Of a DNA stretch of 64,000 nt, positions 19,512 to 29,102 are shown piece by piece. This DNA is from Lachnospiraceae bacterium Zagget2. Its GTDB lineage: Bacteria; Bacillota; Clostridia; Lachnospirales; Lachnospiraceae. A program made the translations under genes and the position numbers. Under the pieces are notes generated by a model. The model worked only from the letters and a program-made list of their open reading frames with translations, was not told the DNA's origin and made no database searches. The stretch covers positions 20,224-84,223 of the forward strand of contig MSHD01000053.1 of NCBI GenBank assembly GCA_001941045.1, read 5' to 3'. The stretch's first letter is position 1, and the number at the start of each line of letters is the position of its first letter.

Positions 19512-20915
19512 ATGAAATATGATATGAAGAGGAAAATACACATATGGCTTATGATACTGGTGCTGACTATGGCACTTTTGCTGGCGGCCTGCGGCAGCAC
19601 AGCCACCAATGAAACGGATTCTGCGGACAGCAGCGCGCAGACCGAAGAGACGGAAAACGAGGCCGCAGAAACTGAGGAGGAGGCTGCCCCGGAACCGGGC
19701 GAAGAGACCTGGAACACGGCGTCCGAATATTCCGCCACGCTGATCACGACCACCTCCATCCGCTGGCTCTCGGTCACAGTCGGCACCGGGGAGGACGAGG
19801 TAAATCTGACCTGGTATTCTCCCTCGGAAGAGACCGGACAGGTGCTGTGGACCACGGCGGACGATGAGGATTTTGAAAACGCGCTTACCTTCGATGCAGT
19901 CTCGACATTTGCTTCTGAAGTTACATCCGGTTATTATATTAACCGCGCGACAGTGAGCGGTCTTGCGGCAGAAACCGACTATATTTATAAGGTTGGAAAT
20001 GATGACGGCATGTCGCCGGTCTACAGCTATACGACGCCCGCTTACTCGGACAGCTTTCGCTTCCCCGTGCTCGGCGATCCGCAGCTCGGCAAGCCGGTCG
20101 ACGAGCTGGATAATCAGAAGACCACCTTCAAACGCGTGCTGAACAAGGTCAAATATCATTTTGCAGACACGAGCTTTCTGATGTCGCTCGGCGATCAGGT
20201 CAATGACTTTGACGACACCGAACAATACGACGCGTTTCTGAACCAGGCCGCGCTGTACAGCCTCTCGCTCGTCCCGGTCAAGGGGAACCACGAGATCGGC
20301 GGCTCGCAGTATTCCGAACACTACTATCTGCCGAACCAGACACAGTATGGTACCTGCGACGACGAAAACGACGGCGACTTCTGGTTCGTGCGCGGAAATG
20401 CCCTCTTCCTCGTACTCGACCTCATGGATGCAGTGAAATGGGGCGAACATGAACAGTTTATCGCCGAAGCCTGCGAGACGAACCCGGACGTGAGCTGGCG
20501 GATTATCCTCTGCCATTACTCCCCGTACAATTCCTATGAGGACTACATGGAAAATGCCGCCAATATCCGGCCCTACTTCCTGTCCTTCACGAGCGCTTAC
20601 GATATCGACCTCGTCATGACCGGCCACGACCATGCTTACAGCCGCTCGAATTTCATTCTGTCGGATGGAAGTTATCTCGAGTACGAGAGTCCCGCCGTCG
20701 ACCCGGAAGGCACGATGTATGTGACGCTGAACTCCTCGAGCGGCAGCCTGTACCACCGCCCATCCGCGCAGAATGAGATCTCCTTCAGCGAGTACCGCGA
20801 GGCCCCCGAGGTCACGGACGTGCAGGTCACGCCGACCTCGCTGACCATCACGACCTACGAGGCGGAGACCTGGGAAATTGTGGACACTTTTGAGATACAG
20901 AAAAGCGGAGAATGA
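19512..20915 (+). CDS. Secreted lipoprotein metallophosphoesterase, purple acid phosphatase type
   Basis: A 467-aa exported phosphoesterase. The lipobox LLLAACG (Cys near residue 27) follows a hydrophobic signal, then an acidic Thr/Glu-rich linker (about 30-65) as in surface lipoproteins. A fibronectin-like PAP N-domain (about 75-165) precedes the catalytic domain with GDPQ, MSLGDQVND, KGNHE, LCHYSPY and TGHDHAY metal-site motifs. The ATG at 19512 directly abuts GGAG; the ATG at 19524 (MKRKIHIW) has a better spacing and may be the real start. Likely role: release of phosphate from organic esters outside the cell. The substrate is unknown. Confidence 0.85.
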   Translation: MKYDMKRKIHIWLMILVLTMALLLAACGSTATNETDSADSSAQTEETENEAAETEEEAAPEPGEETWNTASEYSATLITTTSIRWLSVTVGTGEDEVNLTWYSPSEETGQVLWTTADDEDFENALTFDAVSTFASEVTSGYYINRATVSGLAAETDYIYKVGNDDGMSPVYSYTTPAYSDSFRFPVLGDPQLGKPVDELDNQKTTFKRVLNKVKYHFADTSFLMSLGDQVNDFDDTEQYDAFLNQAALYSLSLVPVKGNHEIGGSQYSEHYYLPNQTQYGTCDDENDGDFWFVRGNALFLVLDLMDAVKWGEHEQFIAEACETNPDVSWRIILCHYSPYNSYEDYMENAANIRPYFLSFTSAYDIDLVMTGHDHAYSRSNFILSDGSYLEYESPAVDPEGTMYVTLNSSSGSLYHRPSAQNEISFSEYREAPEVTDVQVTPTSLTITTYEAETWEIVDTFEIQKSGE

Positions 20916-20945
20916 CGGAGGATGTCAGATTCTCATATCAGATAA

Positions 20946-21010
20946 GAAAAAGAAACGAGCATCACAACCGTGCGGCTATTGCCCATGCGGTCTGCCCGTT
21001 TCTTTTTATG
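20946..21010. terminator. Bidirectional terminator between convergent genes
   Basis: AAAAAGAAACG pairs with CGTTTCTTTTT, enclosing ACCG/CGGT and GGC/GCC pairs, so it forms a long stem with A and T tracts at its ends. It serves the metallophosphoesterase gene from the left and the gtrA-like gene from the right. Confidence 0.65.
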
Positions 21011-21040
21011 CCTGTAATCCGAATCGAAAACAGCGACAGC

Positions 21041-21427
21041 TCAGTGCTTTTCGATAAAAATCTTCCGCGTGATGAAATTGTATACCATCACGATCGCCGT
21101 GGCGCCGATCTTTGAGATCATGTAATGAATTCCAATCAGATCCGTCGCCAGCCACATGCAGAGCTCGTTGATACCGAGGCCGATCACACTCAAAACCACA
21201 AATACCACAAACTCTTTGATCTTGTTTTTCTTTTTGTCGGTCTCAAAGACGAAGGTAATGCTCAGGATATAGTTCACAACCACCGATACAGTGAAGGAGA
21301 TCCCGCTGGAGATCAGGTAATTGATCCCCGCAACCTCCGTCAGCAGCACCATGATCCCATAGTCAATGAAGAAGCATAAAAATCCCACAAATCCAAAGCG
21401 AATCATCTGTCCCAGTAATTTTCTCAT
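21041..21427 (-). CDS. GtrA-like membrane protein
   Basis: A 128-aa protein with four hydrophobic segments. It matches the GtrA family: FGFVGFLCFFIDYGIMVLL at the first span, then NYLISSGISFTVSVVVNY and a late GISF/FITRK tail. Family members assist in flipping or presenting undecaprenyl-linked sugars for surface polysaccharide modification. It starts 4 nt after the SGNH gene stop and is the last gene of the surface-glycan operon. Confidence 0.88.
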   Translation of the reverse strand: MRKLLGQMIRFGFVGFLCFFIDYGIMVLLTEVAGINYLISSGISFTVSVVVNYILSITFVFETDKKKNKIKEFVVFVVLSVIGLGINELCMWLATDLIGIHYMISKIGATAIVMVYNFITRKIFIEKH

Positions 21428-21431
21428 TTCT

Positions 21432-22661
21432 CTAATTCTCCCATTCTGCTTTTGTTCCGCAGATCACGCTGTAGAGACAGTCCGCAATCTGCTGATAGCC
21501 CGCGCTGTTCGGATGCACAGCATTGTCCGGCACCTCGATCGTCTCGTCCGAGTGCGGGTTCACCGTCTCGGTCGTGGTGTTGAAATTGTTCTCACTGTCA
21601 TGGCAGATCGCCGCCGGCACGAAGTACAGATTGTCCTCGTCCTTCAGCGTCTCCTCGAGATAGGTCATCAGATAAAATACCTTCTGATCCTCCTCATATT
21701 TATAGCGATCTCCGTAGAGCGCATAGCCGTCAGCATTACTCCAGGAACCGATGCCGTCCTGGTTTGCCGGGTAGATCGTGTGAACCAGATAGATCGGCAG
21801 ATCCGGATCGGTCTCATGGATATTTTCCACAAGGGCGATGATATTGTCGCCGTTTGGCACCGGATCGGTGTCGATGCCGTTCGTCCCGAGAAAAATCTCG
21901 ACCGCGTCCGGTTCAAAACCGGTTGTCTCCTTATAATAGGCCCAGTCAAAGCTGCCGGTCTCCTCATTGTAGAACGGCTGCACTTCCTCCTCCGGTTCCT
22001 CCTGCGTATAGGGTGTGGCAGCCAGATAATCCGCCGCGGAAAAGCCTCTGCGCGCCTCGGTCAGCGAGCCTCCCACACCGCGGGTTCCCATGTAAATAAT
22101 CCCGTCATCGGTCAGCTCATTCAGACGCTCATAGGTGGCCGTGTCGCAGGAGAGACTGTCACCGATGGTCAGCAGGGAAAAGCTTTCCTCCTCCCCTTCC
22201 AGCGCTTCCACGACCTTCAGCGTTGTGGACGCGGTCGCCACCTGCGTGCCATTGTCGTCAAAAATTGTGAAGATCAGCGGATATTCTCCGATCAGCTTCT
22301 CCGTCCCTGTGATGGAAAACTTGCGCGACATGTTCCTGCCGACCGCACAGGTCCATTTTACATTATAATCCTCAATGCGTGTCCCGAGCGAAGATATCTG
22401 ACTGTTGTAGAGCTCGATCGTCACACCCGTGGCCACATAGATCTCATCCGGCAGGAACAGCTCGACGCTGGCATAGATTCCCTCGTCATTCTGAACGACA
22501 CCCTTCGCCTCAAGCTGCTCCTCGAGTTCGCTCACCTCATACTCTCTCGCCAGCTCGTGCACCACAAGCACCGCACCAAGGAATACGCAGCAAATGCTCA
22601 GTGCGACGAACGTACTGCGACAAGCGCCCCTTATGACCTTTTCCCTTTCTGCTCTCTTCAT
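21432..22661 (-). CDS. Membrane-anchored SGNH/GDSL hydrolase
   Basis: A 409-aa protein with one N-terminal membrane segment (about residues 15-35) and an extracellular SGNH hydrolase domain. The catalytic motifs are visible: IGDSLS (nucleophile Ser), GTRGVGG, IFLGTNGID and the Asp-His pair in VHPNSAGYQQ. A beta-rich domain (about 60-165) lies before the GDSL block. Such enzymes commonly add or remove acetyl or other acyl groups on surface polymers. AGGAG precedes the start, and the upstream GT2 gene ends 9 nt away. Confidence 0.85.
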   Translation of the reverse strand: MKRAEREKVIRGACRSTFVALSICCVFLGAVLVVHELAREYEVSELEEQLEAKGVVQNDEGIYASVELFLPDEIYVATGVTIELYNSQISSLGTRIEDYNVKWTCAVGRNMSRKFSITGTEKLIGEYPLIFTIFDDNGTQVATASTTLKVVEALEGEEESFSLLTIGDSLSCDTATYERLNELTDDGIIYMGTRGVGGSLTEARRGFSAADYLAATPYTQEEPEEEVQPFYNEETGSFDWAYYKETTGFEPDAVEIFLGTNGIDTDPVPNGDNIIALVENIHETDPDLPIYLVHTIYPANQDGIGSWSNADGYALYGDRYKYEEDQKVFYLMTYLEETLKDEDNLYFVPAAICHDSENNFNTTTETVNPHSDETIEVPDNAVHPNSAGYQQIADCLYSVICGTKAEWEN

Positions 22662-22670
22662 GGCTCTCCT

Positions 22671-24563
22671 CTAAAACCGCAGGGTAAAATCCGAGTAATC
22701 CAGTGAAAAATTCGGATTGTAATACGGGTCGCCCGCCTCCAGCGCAGCCTTCCATTTCTCCCGGAAATGCTCGCACTCCTTCTCGTAGCGGCGCAGCTTC
22801 TCGCCTTCCTCCAGTCCCCTCGTCTTCGACTCATAGTGATAGAGCTCCGCAAAGGGCGTGAAAATATTGAGATAGCCCTTTTCCCGGATCTTCAGGCAGA
22901 AATCCACGTCGTTCAGCGAGATCGTAAAGCTCTCGTCCAGGCCGTCGACCTCGTCGTAGATCTGCCGCGACACAAGCAGGCAGGCCGCCGTCACCGCGCT
23001 TACATCCTGCGCGTAGCAAAGCCTTCCCATATAACCCAGGTGTTCACGCGGCATCTTGTAATGCGTATGCCCGGCGGAGCGATGCGCCCCCAGGCCGAGC
23101 ACCACGCCCGCATGCTGAATCGTATTGTCCGCGTAGTAGAGCTTCGCCCCGACTGCGCCGACATCCCTGCGCTGCGCATACATCAGCATCTGCTCCATCC
23201 AGTCGGGCATGATGACCTCAGTATCATTGTTCAGGAAAAGCAGATACTCTCCCTTCGCAAAGCCTGCGCCAAAGTTGTTGATCTTTGAATAATTAAACTC
23301 GCCCTCCCAGGTGACGACGCGCACGCGCGCATCCTCCTTCAGCTCCTCGTAATAATCGAAAATACTCTGCTCCGTGCTGTTATTCTCGATCACGATGATC
23401 TCGTAATCCTTCCAGGTCGAGCGCTCCGTGATCGATGCGATACAGCGGCGCAGGTCTGTCACATGATCCTTATTCGGGATCAGGATACTGATCAGCGGCG
23501 TCCCCGTGATCGGATATTTGATCTGGAAAATCGTCGGGAAAGCCCGCGTGCTCTCGACCTCCACCTCCATACCGTAGTAGTCGCGCATGTGGTCATGCAC
23601 GGCGCGCTTCGCCGCGTCGATCGCGTAGGTCTTCGCCCCGATGTCCGCCGCCACGGAATTCGGATGCGAGCGCCAGTAATACAGTATCTTCGGAATATGC
23701 TGTACGTTTCGCGCCTCCTCCGTCAGCCGCAGGATCATGTCATGGTCCTGACTGCCGTCGTACTCCGGCCGGAACAGACCGGTCTTTTCGAGCAGCTTCG
23801 CGTCGAACACGGAGAAATGGCAGATATAATTGTTCGCACGCAGATTGTCCGGCGAGTAATCCGGCTTAAAATGCATCACGATAATATGGTCGAGATCCGG
23901 CGACTCGAAAGTCAGCTCATCCGTGTAAACATAGTCAGCATCCTTCTCACAGATCACCTTCATGCACTCGTAGAGCGCGCTCGGATGCAGGATATCGTCA
24001 TGGTCGAACAGACCGATGAAATCCCCTGTCGCCATCGCAAAGCAGGCATTCGTGTTCCCCGAAATGCCCAGATTCTTCTCGAGCTTCTGATAGCAGATCC
24101 GGCTGTCGGCCTCCTGGTACTCCGCGCAGATGCGCCCCACCTCCGGGTGCTTCTCATCGCTGCCGTCCGCGAGACACAGCTCCCAGTTCCGGTAGGTCTG
24201 TGCCTGCACGGACTCGATCATTTCCCGCAGGAAGCGCTCCGGCGTATTATACAACGGCACGAGCACGCTGATCCGGATGTCCCGCGGGAACACTGTCTCT
24301 TCCTCGCGCTTCCTCTGCTCCGCATCCGGAAAACTCTTCGTCCCGAAATCGACACGCTTCGTGGCCTCGCCACGCTTCTGCCGCCAGCGCCGGTAGACGC
24401 CGCGCACGCCGCCGTAGTGAATGTAGGCCGCATGCAGCCTCTGAAAGAAATGCACAATCTCCCGCAGCGGCTTCGAAAGCTTCCAGTACCAGGTGCCGCG
24501 CACCCGGTCGAAGCGCTTGTCGCGGTACTCCGGCAGTTCTGTCTGATTGGTCTCTTTACTCAT
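22671..24563 (-). CDS. Tandem family-2 glycosyltransferase
   Basis: A 630-aa cytoplasmic glycosyltransferase with two GT-A modules. The first starts ISVLVPLYNTPERFL (about residue 97) and has FDHDDILHP as the metal-binding region. The second starts LISILIPNKDHV (about 357), with NNDTEV as the DxD-equivalent and a later LNDVDFCLK segment. The architecture is typical of rhamnan and other cell-wall polysaccharide polymerising enzymes. GGAGAG lies five bases before the ATG. A 282-nt gap with a structured element separates it from the methyltransferase gene upstream. Confidence 0.9.
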   Translation of the reverse strand: MSKETNQTELPEYRDKRFDRVRGTWYWKLSKPLREIVHFFQRLHAAYIHYGGVRGVYRRWRQKRGEATKRVDFGTKSFPDAEQRKREEETVFPRDIRISVLVPLYNTPERFLREMIESVQAQTYRNWELCLADGSDEKHPEVGRICAEYQEADSRICYQKLEKNLGISGNTNACFAMATGDFIGLFDHDDILHPSALYECMKVICEKDADYVYTDELTFESPDLDHIIVMHFKPDYSPDNLRANNYICHFSVFDAKLLEKTGLFRPEYDGSQDHDMILRLTEEARNVQHIPKILYYWRSHPNSVAADIGAKTYAIDAAKRAVHDHMRDYYGMEVEVESTRAFPTIFQIKYPITGTPLISILIPNKDHVTDLRRCIASITERSTWKDYEIIVIENNSTEQSIFDYYEELKEDARVRVVTWEGEFNYSKINNFGAGFAKGEYLLFLNNDTEVIMPDWMEQMLMYAQRRDVGAVGAKLYYADNTIQHAGVVLGLGAHRSAGHTHYKMPREHLGYMGRLCYAQDVSAVTAACLLVSRQIYDEVDGLDESFTISLNDVDFCLKIREKGYLNIFTPFAELYHYESKTRGLEEGEKLRRYEKECEHFREKWKAALEAGDPYYNPNFSLDYSDFTLRF

Positions 24564-24617
24564 GATTCTCTCCTGCAGTTACTTATTCTGGCCATTCGAC
24601 CTCTCAAAATACTGGCC

Positions 24618-24768
24618 GCCTGCTCTGGGCCGATAGCTATATGCGGACCCGCTCCCGCTCAGCGTCGGGCTGCAGCGGTACTAAACTCAGTCTGCGCCTG
24701 TCGGCTTGACTTCGTTAAGTGCCGGCGCCCGCCGATGGTCCGGATATAGCTATCGGCCCGGCGCAGGC
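24618..24768. repeat. Multi-hairpin intergenic element in the surface-glycan operon
   Basis: A 22-nt arm at 24627-24648 pairs with 24738-24759 with one mismatch, and GCCTGC/GCAGGC extends it outward (24618-24623 with 24763-24768). Inside are two further hairpins: CCGCT-CAGC/GCTG-AGCGG at 24655-24678 and GCGCC-GGC-ACTT/AAGT-GCC-GGCGC at 24694-24728. No coding potential is seen. It could be an RNA structure that tunes expression of the downstream GT2 gene, or a small mobile palindromic element. I do not recognise a named family. Confidence 0.7.
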
Positions 24769-24845
24769 TGGGTATTGGCAAGAGTCAGTCGACCCGTCTA
24801 TTGTCACTGTGTATCCGAACCGGGCGGCCGGGGCTAAGGACGGGA

Positions 24846-26966
24846 TCAGCGCCCGTGCCGGAGACGGCGCAGCAGCCGCACCGGCCAGATATTGTAGATG
24901 CGCTCCGCTGTTCGCACGCGATTCAGCAGGTTCATGCAGGCGAAGGCCGTGTCATGGTTCAGCTCCTGCACGGTCAGTTCGAGGCAGACCTGACGCGTGC
25001 CCCCGGTGAGGGCCGGAATCGTGATCTGCGGATCGTCGGTGGAGTACAGGATACCCTGCGGCTCCAGCTCCCGGCCATTATGGATGTAGTCCAGGGCGTA
25101 GCTGCCGCCGAGCTCGCCGAGGATGCGCCTGACACTCACCAGACAGGGCGTCTCAGCCGGATCGATGCGCAGCGCTTTCGTCCCCTCCGGCAGAAAAAGC
25201 CGCAGGCGCGTGCAGCCCTCCTTGTCAGGAGCGGTGTCCACCCACCAGCTGTCGCTCTCCGTGAAGCCCTCGCCGGTATCTGCGTAAACCTGCATGCGCT
25301 GACGGCCCGCATGGTCGAGCAGATCGCCAAGACGCAGCGTACGCCCCGCCGTATGCAGATACTGTGCGTCGATCGTCACTGTGCCCTGCAGAAGCCAGAG
25401 CTGGAAATGATGCTCCATCTCCGTGAAGATCTCCTCCTCGCGGGAGGAAATGCCCATCTGCGCCATCAGGCCGATCCCCTGAAGATCCGTTCTGCTGTGC
25501 AGATAGAGCGACAGCGCGCGCCAGAGCAGATATTCGACCGGCACCTGCACTTCGAAGGTCCACTCGTAATCGATGACTTCCATGCCATGAGAGGTCTCCA
25601 TCAGGTTGCCGAAGATCCAGTCGAGATTATTCACAGGCGCTCCTTCACTGGCCTTTTCAAAGGCGGGGTCGCCAAACATTTCCCTAAATCGTGCGCTCTT
25701 TTCAAACGGCGCAAGCTCCGGCCCAAGGCAGGCAAGCAACAGCCTGCGGTAGTCCTGCAGCGCCGCCGCCAGTCCCGCGTAATCCCTGCGGCTGCGCAGC
25801 TCATCCAGCCGTTCCTCAAAGGTTCTCCCCTCCAGGAACTCGAAATATGCCGCACCGTCCTGCAGTTCACAGCGATTCACGCGGATACCGCCCGCCGCAC
25901 ACTGACGGGTCAGCGCCGCCTCCCGGCGCTTCATATGTTCGATATGCTCCTCTGCCTGCGATGTAACAGGCACTTTCCGTACCTGTTTTCCGTCCGCAGT
26001 TTCCAGAATATCCGTACGGATCGCAAAGCGCTCCGCGCGATCGTTGGAATATTTTACATAAACCGGACAATCCCCGGTGAGCGGACCTGTCACGATCAGA
26101 AAAGCGTTTGCAAACTCCGGAAATCTGCCGTCGGCGATCAGGCGGTCATAGACCTTCTCCTCGTCGAAGAGCACGAGCCGCTCTCCCTCAAAATTGCGCA
26201 GGTTCCGGTTCAGCTCCCCGCTCTTTGGCAGCCAGTGATCAGAGTAGATGCTCACCGGAAACCAGCGTTCCGGGTATGGATAATAAAACGCAGCGTCGGC
26301 GAGGCCGCTCTCTGTGAGGATCTGCTCCAGCTCCCGCTTTGTAAAACCGCAGCCCTGACCTTCCAGATTGTCAAAGTAAACGCCGTTATGCGGATTCGCC
26401 GCGCCGGCCCAGTATTTGAGGCCCAGCCGGTTGTCCGCTGCGAGTACAAGATGACCGCCCGGATTCAGCCGCGCTTTCAATTTCTGCAAAGCCTGCACCT
26501 GCGGATTTTCACCCGCGAACCAGAGCCCCGCCTGCTCCAGAACGCCGGGGGCGATGATCCAGTCAAAGCCGCCGGAAAGCGTTTCGAGATTCTTCCAGAT
26601 ATTTCCGGCGTAAACGTTTAGGTTTTCCGCGTTCCTGTGGCGCTTTGCGAGAATCCGGCAGCGGCCGGGCTGTTCCTCCAGGCAGACCACATCTTTCGCT
26701 TTCCTGAGGAATCCGCCGGTCAGCTGTCCCGTATCCGCGCCAAATTCCAGTACGCGGTCTTTCCCGCCAATCGGAAGCCATTCCGTCAGATTCGCACGCA
26801 GCTGCGATAAATGATAGAGCTCTTCCCAGCCTGGCGCCTCCATGCGCCGCAGATCACAGTTCTCATCTACGAGTCTTTCGATCCGTCCATCTTCCGGGAG
26901 CGCACGGTCAAAATCTGCCGCCGTCTCATCATATGTGACTGTCACTTTACCGAACCGCTCCTGCAT
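24846..26966 (-). CDS. SAM methyltransferase fused to a kinase-like and C-terminal glycan-type domain
   Basis: About 706 aa. I choose the ATG at 26966 because AGGTGG lies five bases upstream; an in-frame GTG at 26975 is the alternative. Residues about 50-250 form a class I SAM methyltransferase (VLEFGADTGQLT as motif I, NPGGHLVLAADNRLG later). Residues about 290-450 look like a sugar-kinase or phosphotransferase-like region (VYVKYSNDRAERFAI, YAGLAAALQDY, EVIDYEW). A beta-rich C-terminal third follows. Such fusions occur next to Wzm/Wzt exporters, where methyl or phosphomethyl caps end the glycan chain; a capping role is inference. Confidence 0.7.
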   Translation of the reverse strand: MQERFGKVTVTYDETAADFDRALPEDGRIERLVDENCDLRRMEAPGWEELYHLSQLRANLTEWLPIGGKDRVLEFGADTGQLTGGFLRKAKDVVCLEEQPGRCRILAKRHRNAENLNVYAGNIWKNLETLSGGFDWIIAPGVLEQAGLWFAGENPQVQALQKLKARLNPGGHLVLAADNRLGLKYWAGAANPHNGVYFDNLEGQGCGFTKRELEQILTESGLADAAFYYPYPERWFPVSIYSDHWLPKSGELNRNLRNFEGERLVLFDEEKVYDRLIADGRFPEFANAFLIVTGPLTGDCPVYVKYSNDRAERFAIRTDILETADGKQVRKVPVTSQAEEHIEHMKRREAALTRQCAAGGIRVNRCELQDGAAYFEFLEGRTFEERLDELRSRRDYAGLAAALQDYRRLLLACLGPELAPFEKSARFREMFGDPAFEKASEGAPVNNLDWIFGNLMETSHGMEVIDYEWTFEVQVPVEYLLWRALSLYLHSRTDLQGIGLMAQMGISSREEEIFTEMEHHFQLWLLQGTVTIDAQYLHTAGRTLRLGDLLDHAGRQRMQVYADTGEGFTESDSWWVDTAPDKEGCTRLRLFLPEGTKALRIDPAETPCLVSVRRILGELGGSYALDYIHNGRELEPQGILYSTDDPQITIPALTGGTRQVCLELTVQELNHDTAFACMNLLNRVRTAERIYNIWPVRLLRRLRHGR

Positions 26967-26988
26967 GCCGTCCACCTTTCCACATGAA

Positions 26989-28269
26989 TCATCCGTTCTC
27001 CACCGTAATCTTCGAATTCATATCATAAAAGCCGACGGTATCTTTATCCGAGAGCACCGTCAGGCCCACCAGATCATACAGCCTGTGGTACACCTTGAAT
27101 TCATCTCCGACATAACCCGTACAGCCAAGCGAAATGAGATAGTCCCCGCCCTGCAGGTCGATACGCTGTTCGTAGGTCACGACGCGTGTCTCTCCCGCCT
27201 CGACCGTTCCGGTCTCCACCCGTTCGAACATCGTGTTCGTGCCGGTGACGTCAGTTCCCTGCTTATTGCGGATCGTGATCGTAAAAATCGGATTTTTGAT
27301 CTGTCCGTGGAAATACAGCTTCGCCTTCACCTGGCAGACCGTTCCCTTCTCAATAATATTGGAGAACTGCCCATAGTGATCAATAATACAGAAATCCACG
27401 ATCTCCGCCGTCTTCTCCCCATAGTCCAGCAGTGCCGGATTCGCCTCGAAGTGATCTTTCCACGCGGATCCATCCTGCGTGTGGACGCCAATATCGCTCT
27501 TTTCGCTCACATCCTCGAGAGTCTCCTCATCGAGCTGATGAACGAGAAGCTTCTTATACATATTGACCATATCCTTCGGAGAGCCTTCGGCCAGCTTTAC
27601 CCCCTTGTTCAGCAGGATTACGCGATCGCAGTACTTTGCAATGCTGGTCAGGTCATGGCTCACGAAGAGAATGGTCTTTCCCAGCCGTTTAAACTCCTCG
27701 AATTTATGATAGCATTTTGCCTGGAAGAACACATCTCCGACCGCGAGCGCCTCGTCCACAATCAAAATCTCCGGATCAATATTGATCGCGACCGCAAAGG
27801 CCAGGCGCACAAACATACCGCTCGAATAGGTCTTGACCGGCTGATGGATAAACTCGCCGATATCCGCGAAATCGAGAATATCCGGGAGCCGCTCGTCGAT
27901 CTCCTTTTCTGTAAAGCCCATCATCGTCCCGTTCAGGTACACATTTTCAAGGCCGGTATATTCCATATTGAAGCCCGCGCCGAGCTCGAGCAGCGCCGAA
28001 ATGCGCCCGTTGATCTCCAGCGAGCCCTCGGTCGCGCTCAAAACCCCCGTAATAATTTTCAGGATCGTCGACTTACCGGAGCCGTTGACGCCGATGATGC
28101 CGACCATCTCGCCCTCCTGCACACTCATGCTCACATCGCGCAGCGCATAGTGCTCACTGTAGCACTTCTGCTTTGTCAGGCCGAGCGCGTCCTTGAGGCG
28201 ATCGCGGTTCCGGTTATACAGTTTATAGATTTTTGTGACATGTTCCAGTCTGATCGCTGTATCTGACAT
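26989..28269 (-). CDS. ABC transporter ATPase for surface polysaccharide export, Wzt/TagH type
   Basis: A 426-aa ATPase. Walker A is GVNGSGKST, the signature is YSSGMFVRLAFAVA, and Walker B is ILIVDEALAVGD. The first about 240 residues are the nucleotide-binding domain. The remaining about 180 residues form the Wzt-type C-terminal domain, with ITIRNKQGTDVTGTNT and later beta strands, which in O-antigen exporters recognises the terminal cap of the glycan. It pairs with the permease gene just upstream (9 nt gap). A teichoic-acid or neutral polysaccharide substrate is likely. Confidence 0.92.
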   Translation of the reverse strand: MSDTAIRLEHVTKIYKLYNRNRDRLKDALGLTKQKCYSEHYALRDVSMSVQEGEMVGIIGVNGSGKSTILKIITGVLSATEGSLEINGRISALLELGAGFNMEYTGLENVYLNGTMMGFTEKEIDERLPDILDFADIGEFIHQPVKTYSSGMFVRLAFAVAINIDPEILIVDEALAVGDVFFQAKCYHKFEEFKRLGKTILFVSHDLTSIAKYCDRVILLNKGVKLAEGSPKDMVNMYKKLLVHQLDEETLEDVSEKSDIGVHTQDGSAWKDHFEANPALLDYGEKTAEIVDFCIIDHYGQFSNIIEKGTVCQVKAKLYFHGQIKNPIFTITIRNKQGTDVTGTNTMFERVETGTVEAGETRVVTYEQRIDLQGGDYLISLGCTGYVGDEFKVYHRLYDLVGLTVLSDKDTVGFYDMNSKITVENG

Positions 28270-28278
28270 GTTACTCCT

Positions 28279-29091
28279 TTACAATACATCTGCGAAGTGC
28301 ACTTTGAGCCTGCGGAAGACCCTGCTGCCAAGCACCCACAACAGCACCGTCACGACCCAGAAGTAGAGATTCATCCAGCCAAGACTCGGGAGGCCGCCGG
28401 TCCGGAACAGCACTGCGCGATAGCCATAGACAATATAGCACAGCGGGTTCAGCTTCAGGATCTCCAGAACCGGATATTTCGCCAGCAGATCCTCCAGCGA
28501 CCACATGATCGGGGTCATCCAGATGCCGACCTGCAGAAAAATATTGATGATCTGGGTAAGGTCGCGGAAAAAGACGACCAGCGCGCTCGTCAGCATACAA
28601 AGCCCCGTCACAAAGATCAGAAGGCTCGCGCTGAAATAAATAATCCCCAGCGTATGCAGCCCCGGCAGATAACCGTAGAGCGCGAAGAGAAGCAGCATAA
28701 AAAGCACGAAAAACGCATGAATAAACAGCGCCGCAATCGTCTTGACGAGCGGCAGAATATCGATGTTGAAGACAACCTTTTTCACCAGATAATTGTACTC
28801 GAGAAGCGCGTTCGTCCCATTGCTCAGAGCCTCTGAAAAATAAAACCATGGTACGATGCCGCTGACCAGCCAGAGCACAAAGGGCACACTGATGCCCTCC
28901 TTGAGCTGCGCTGTCGCGCTGTTAAGCCCGATCTGAAAGACGAACCAGTAGACAAGCACAATGATGACAGGCTGGACCATCGCCCAGAGAATACCAAAAT
29001 AGGACCCGGCATAGCGGGTCTTGAAATCATTTTTTGCCAGCTTCCAGATCAGCCCTCGATTTTTCCAGAAATCCCGTATCATTTGGACCAT
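28279..29091 (-). CDS. ABC-2 permease for surface polysaccharide export, Wzm/TagG type
   Basis: A 270-aa membrane protein with six predicted spans. The start, MIRDFWKNRGLIWKLAKNDF, and the segment YAGSYFGILWAMVQP are typical of TagG/Wzm permeases. It forms the channel with the ATPase encoded next. rfbC ends 11 nt upstream, so both belong to one transcript. The substrate is not shown by the sequence. Confidence 0.92.
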   Translation of the reverse strand: MVQMIRDFWKNRGLIWKLAKNDFKTRYAGSYFGILWAMVQPVIIVLVYWFVFQIGLNSATAQLKEGISVPFVLWLVSGIVPWFYFSEALSNGTNALLEYNYLVKKVVFNIDILPLVKTIAALFIHAFFVLFMLLLFALYGYLPGLHTLGIIYFSASLLIFVTGLCMLTSALVVFFRDLTQIINIFLQVGIWMTPIMWSLEDLLAKYPVLEILKLNPLCYIVYGYRAVLFRTGGLPSLGWMNLYFWVVTVLLWVLGSRVFRRLKVHFADVL

Positions 29092-29102
29092 GCGGTCTCT
29101 CC

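Noticed and set aside
24618-24768. Integron attC site or group II intron fragment
   Set aside because: The palindromic element lacks the attC core boxes and intron domain V; no integrase or reverse transcriptase is nearby.
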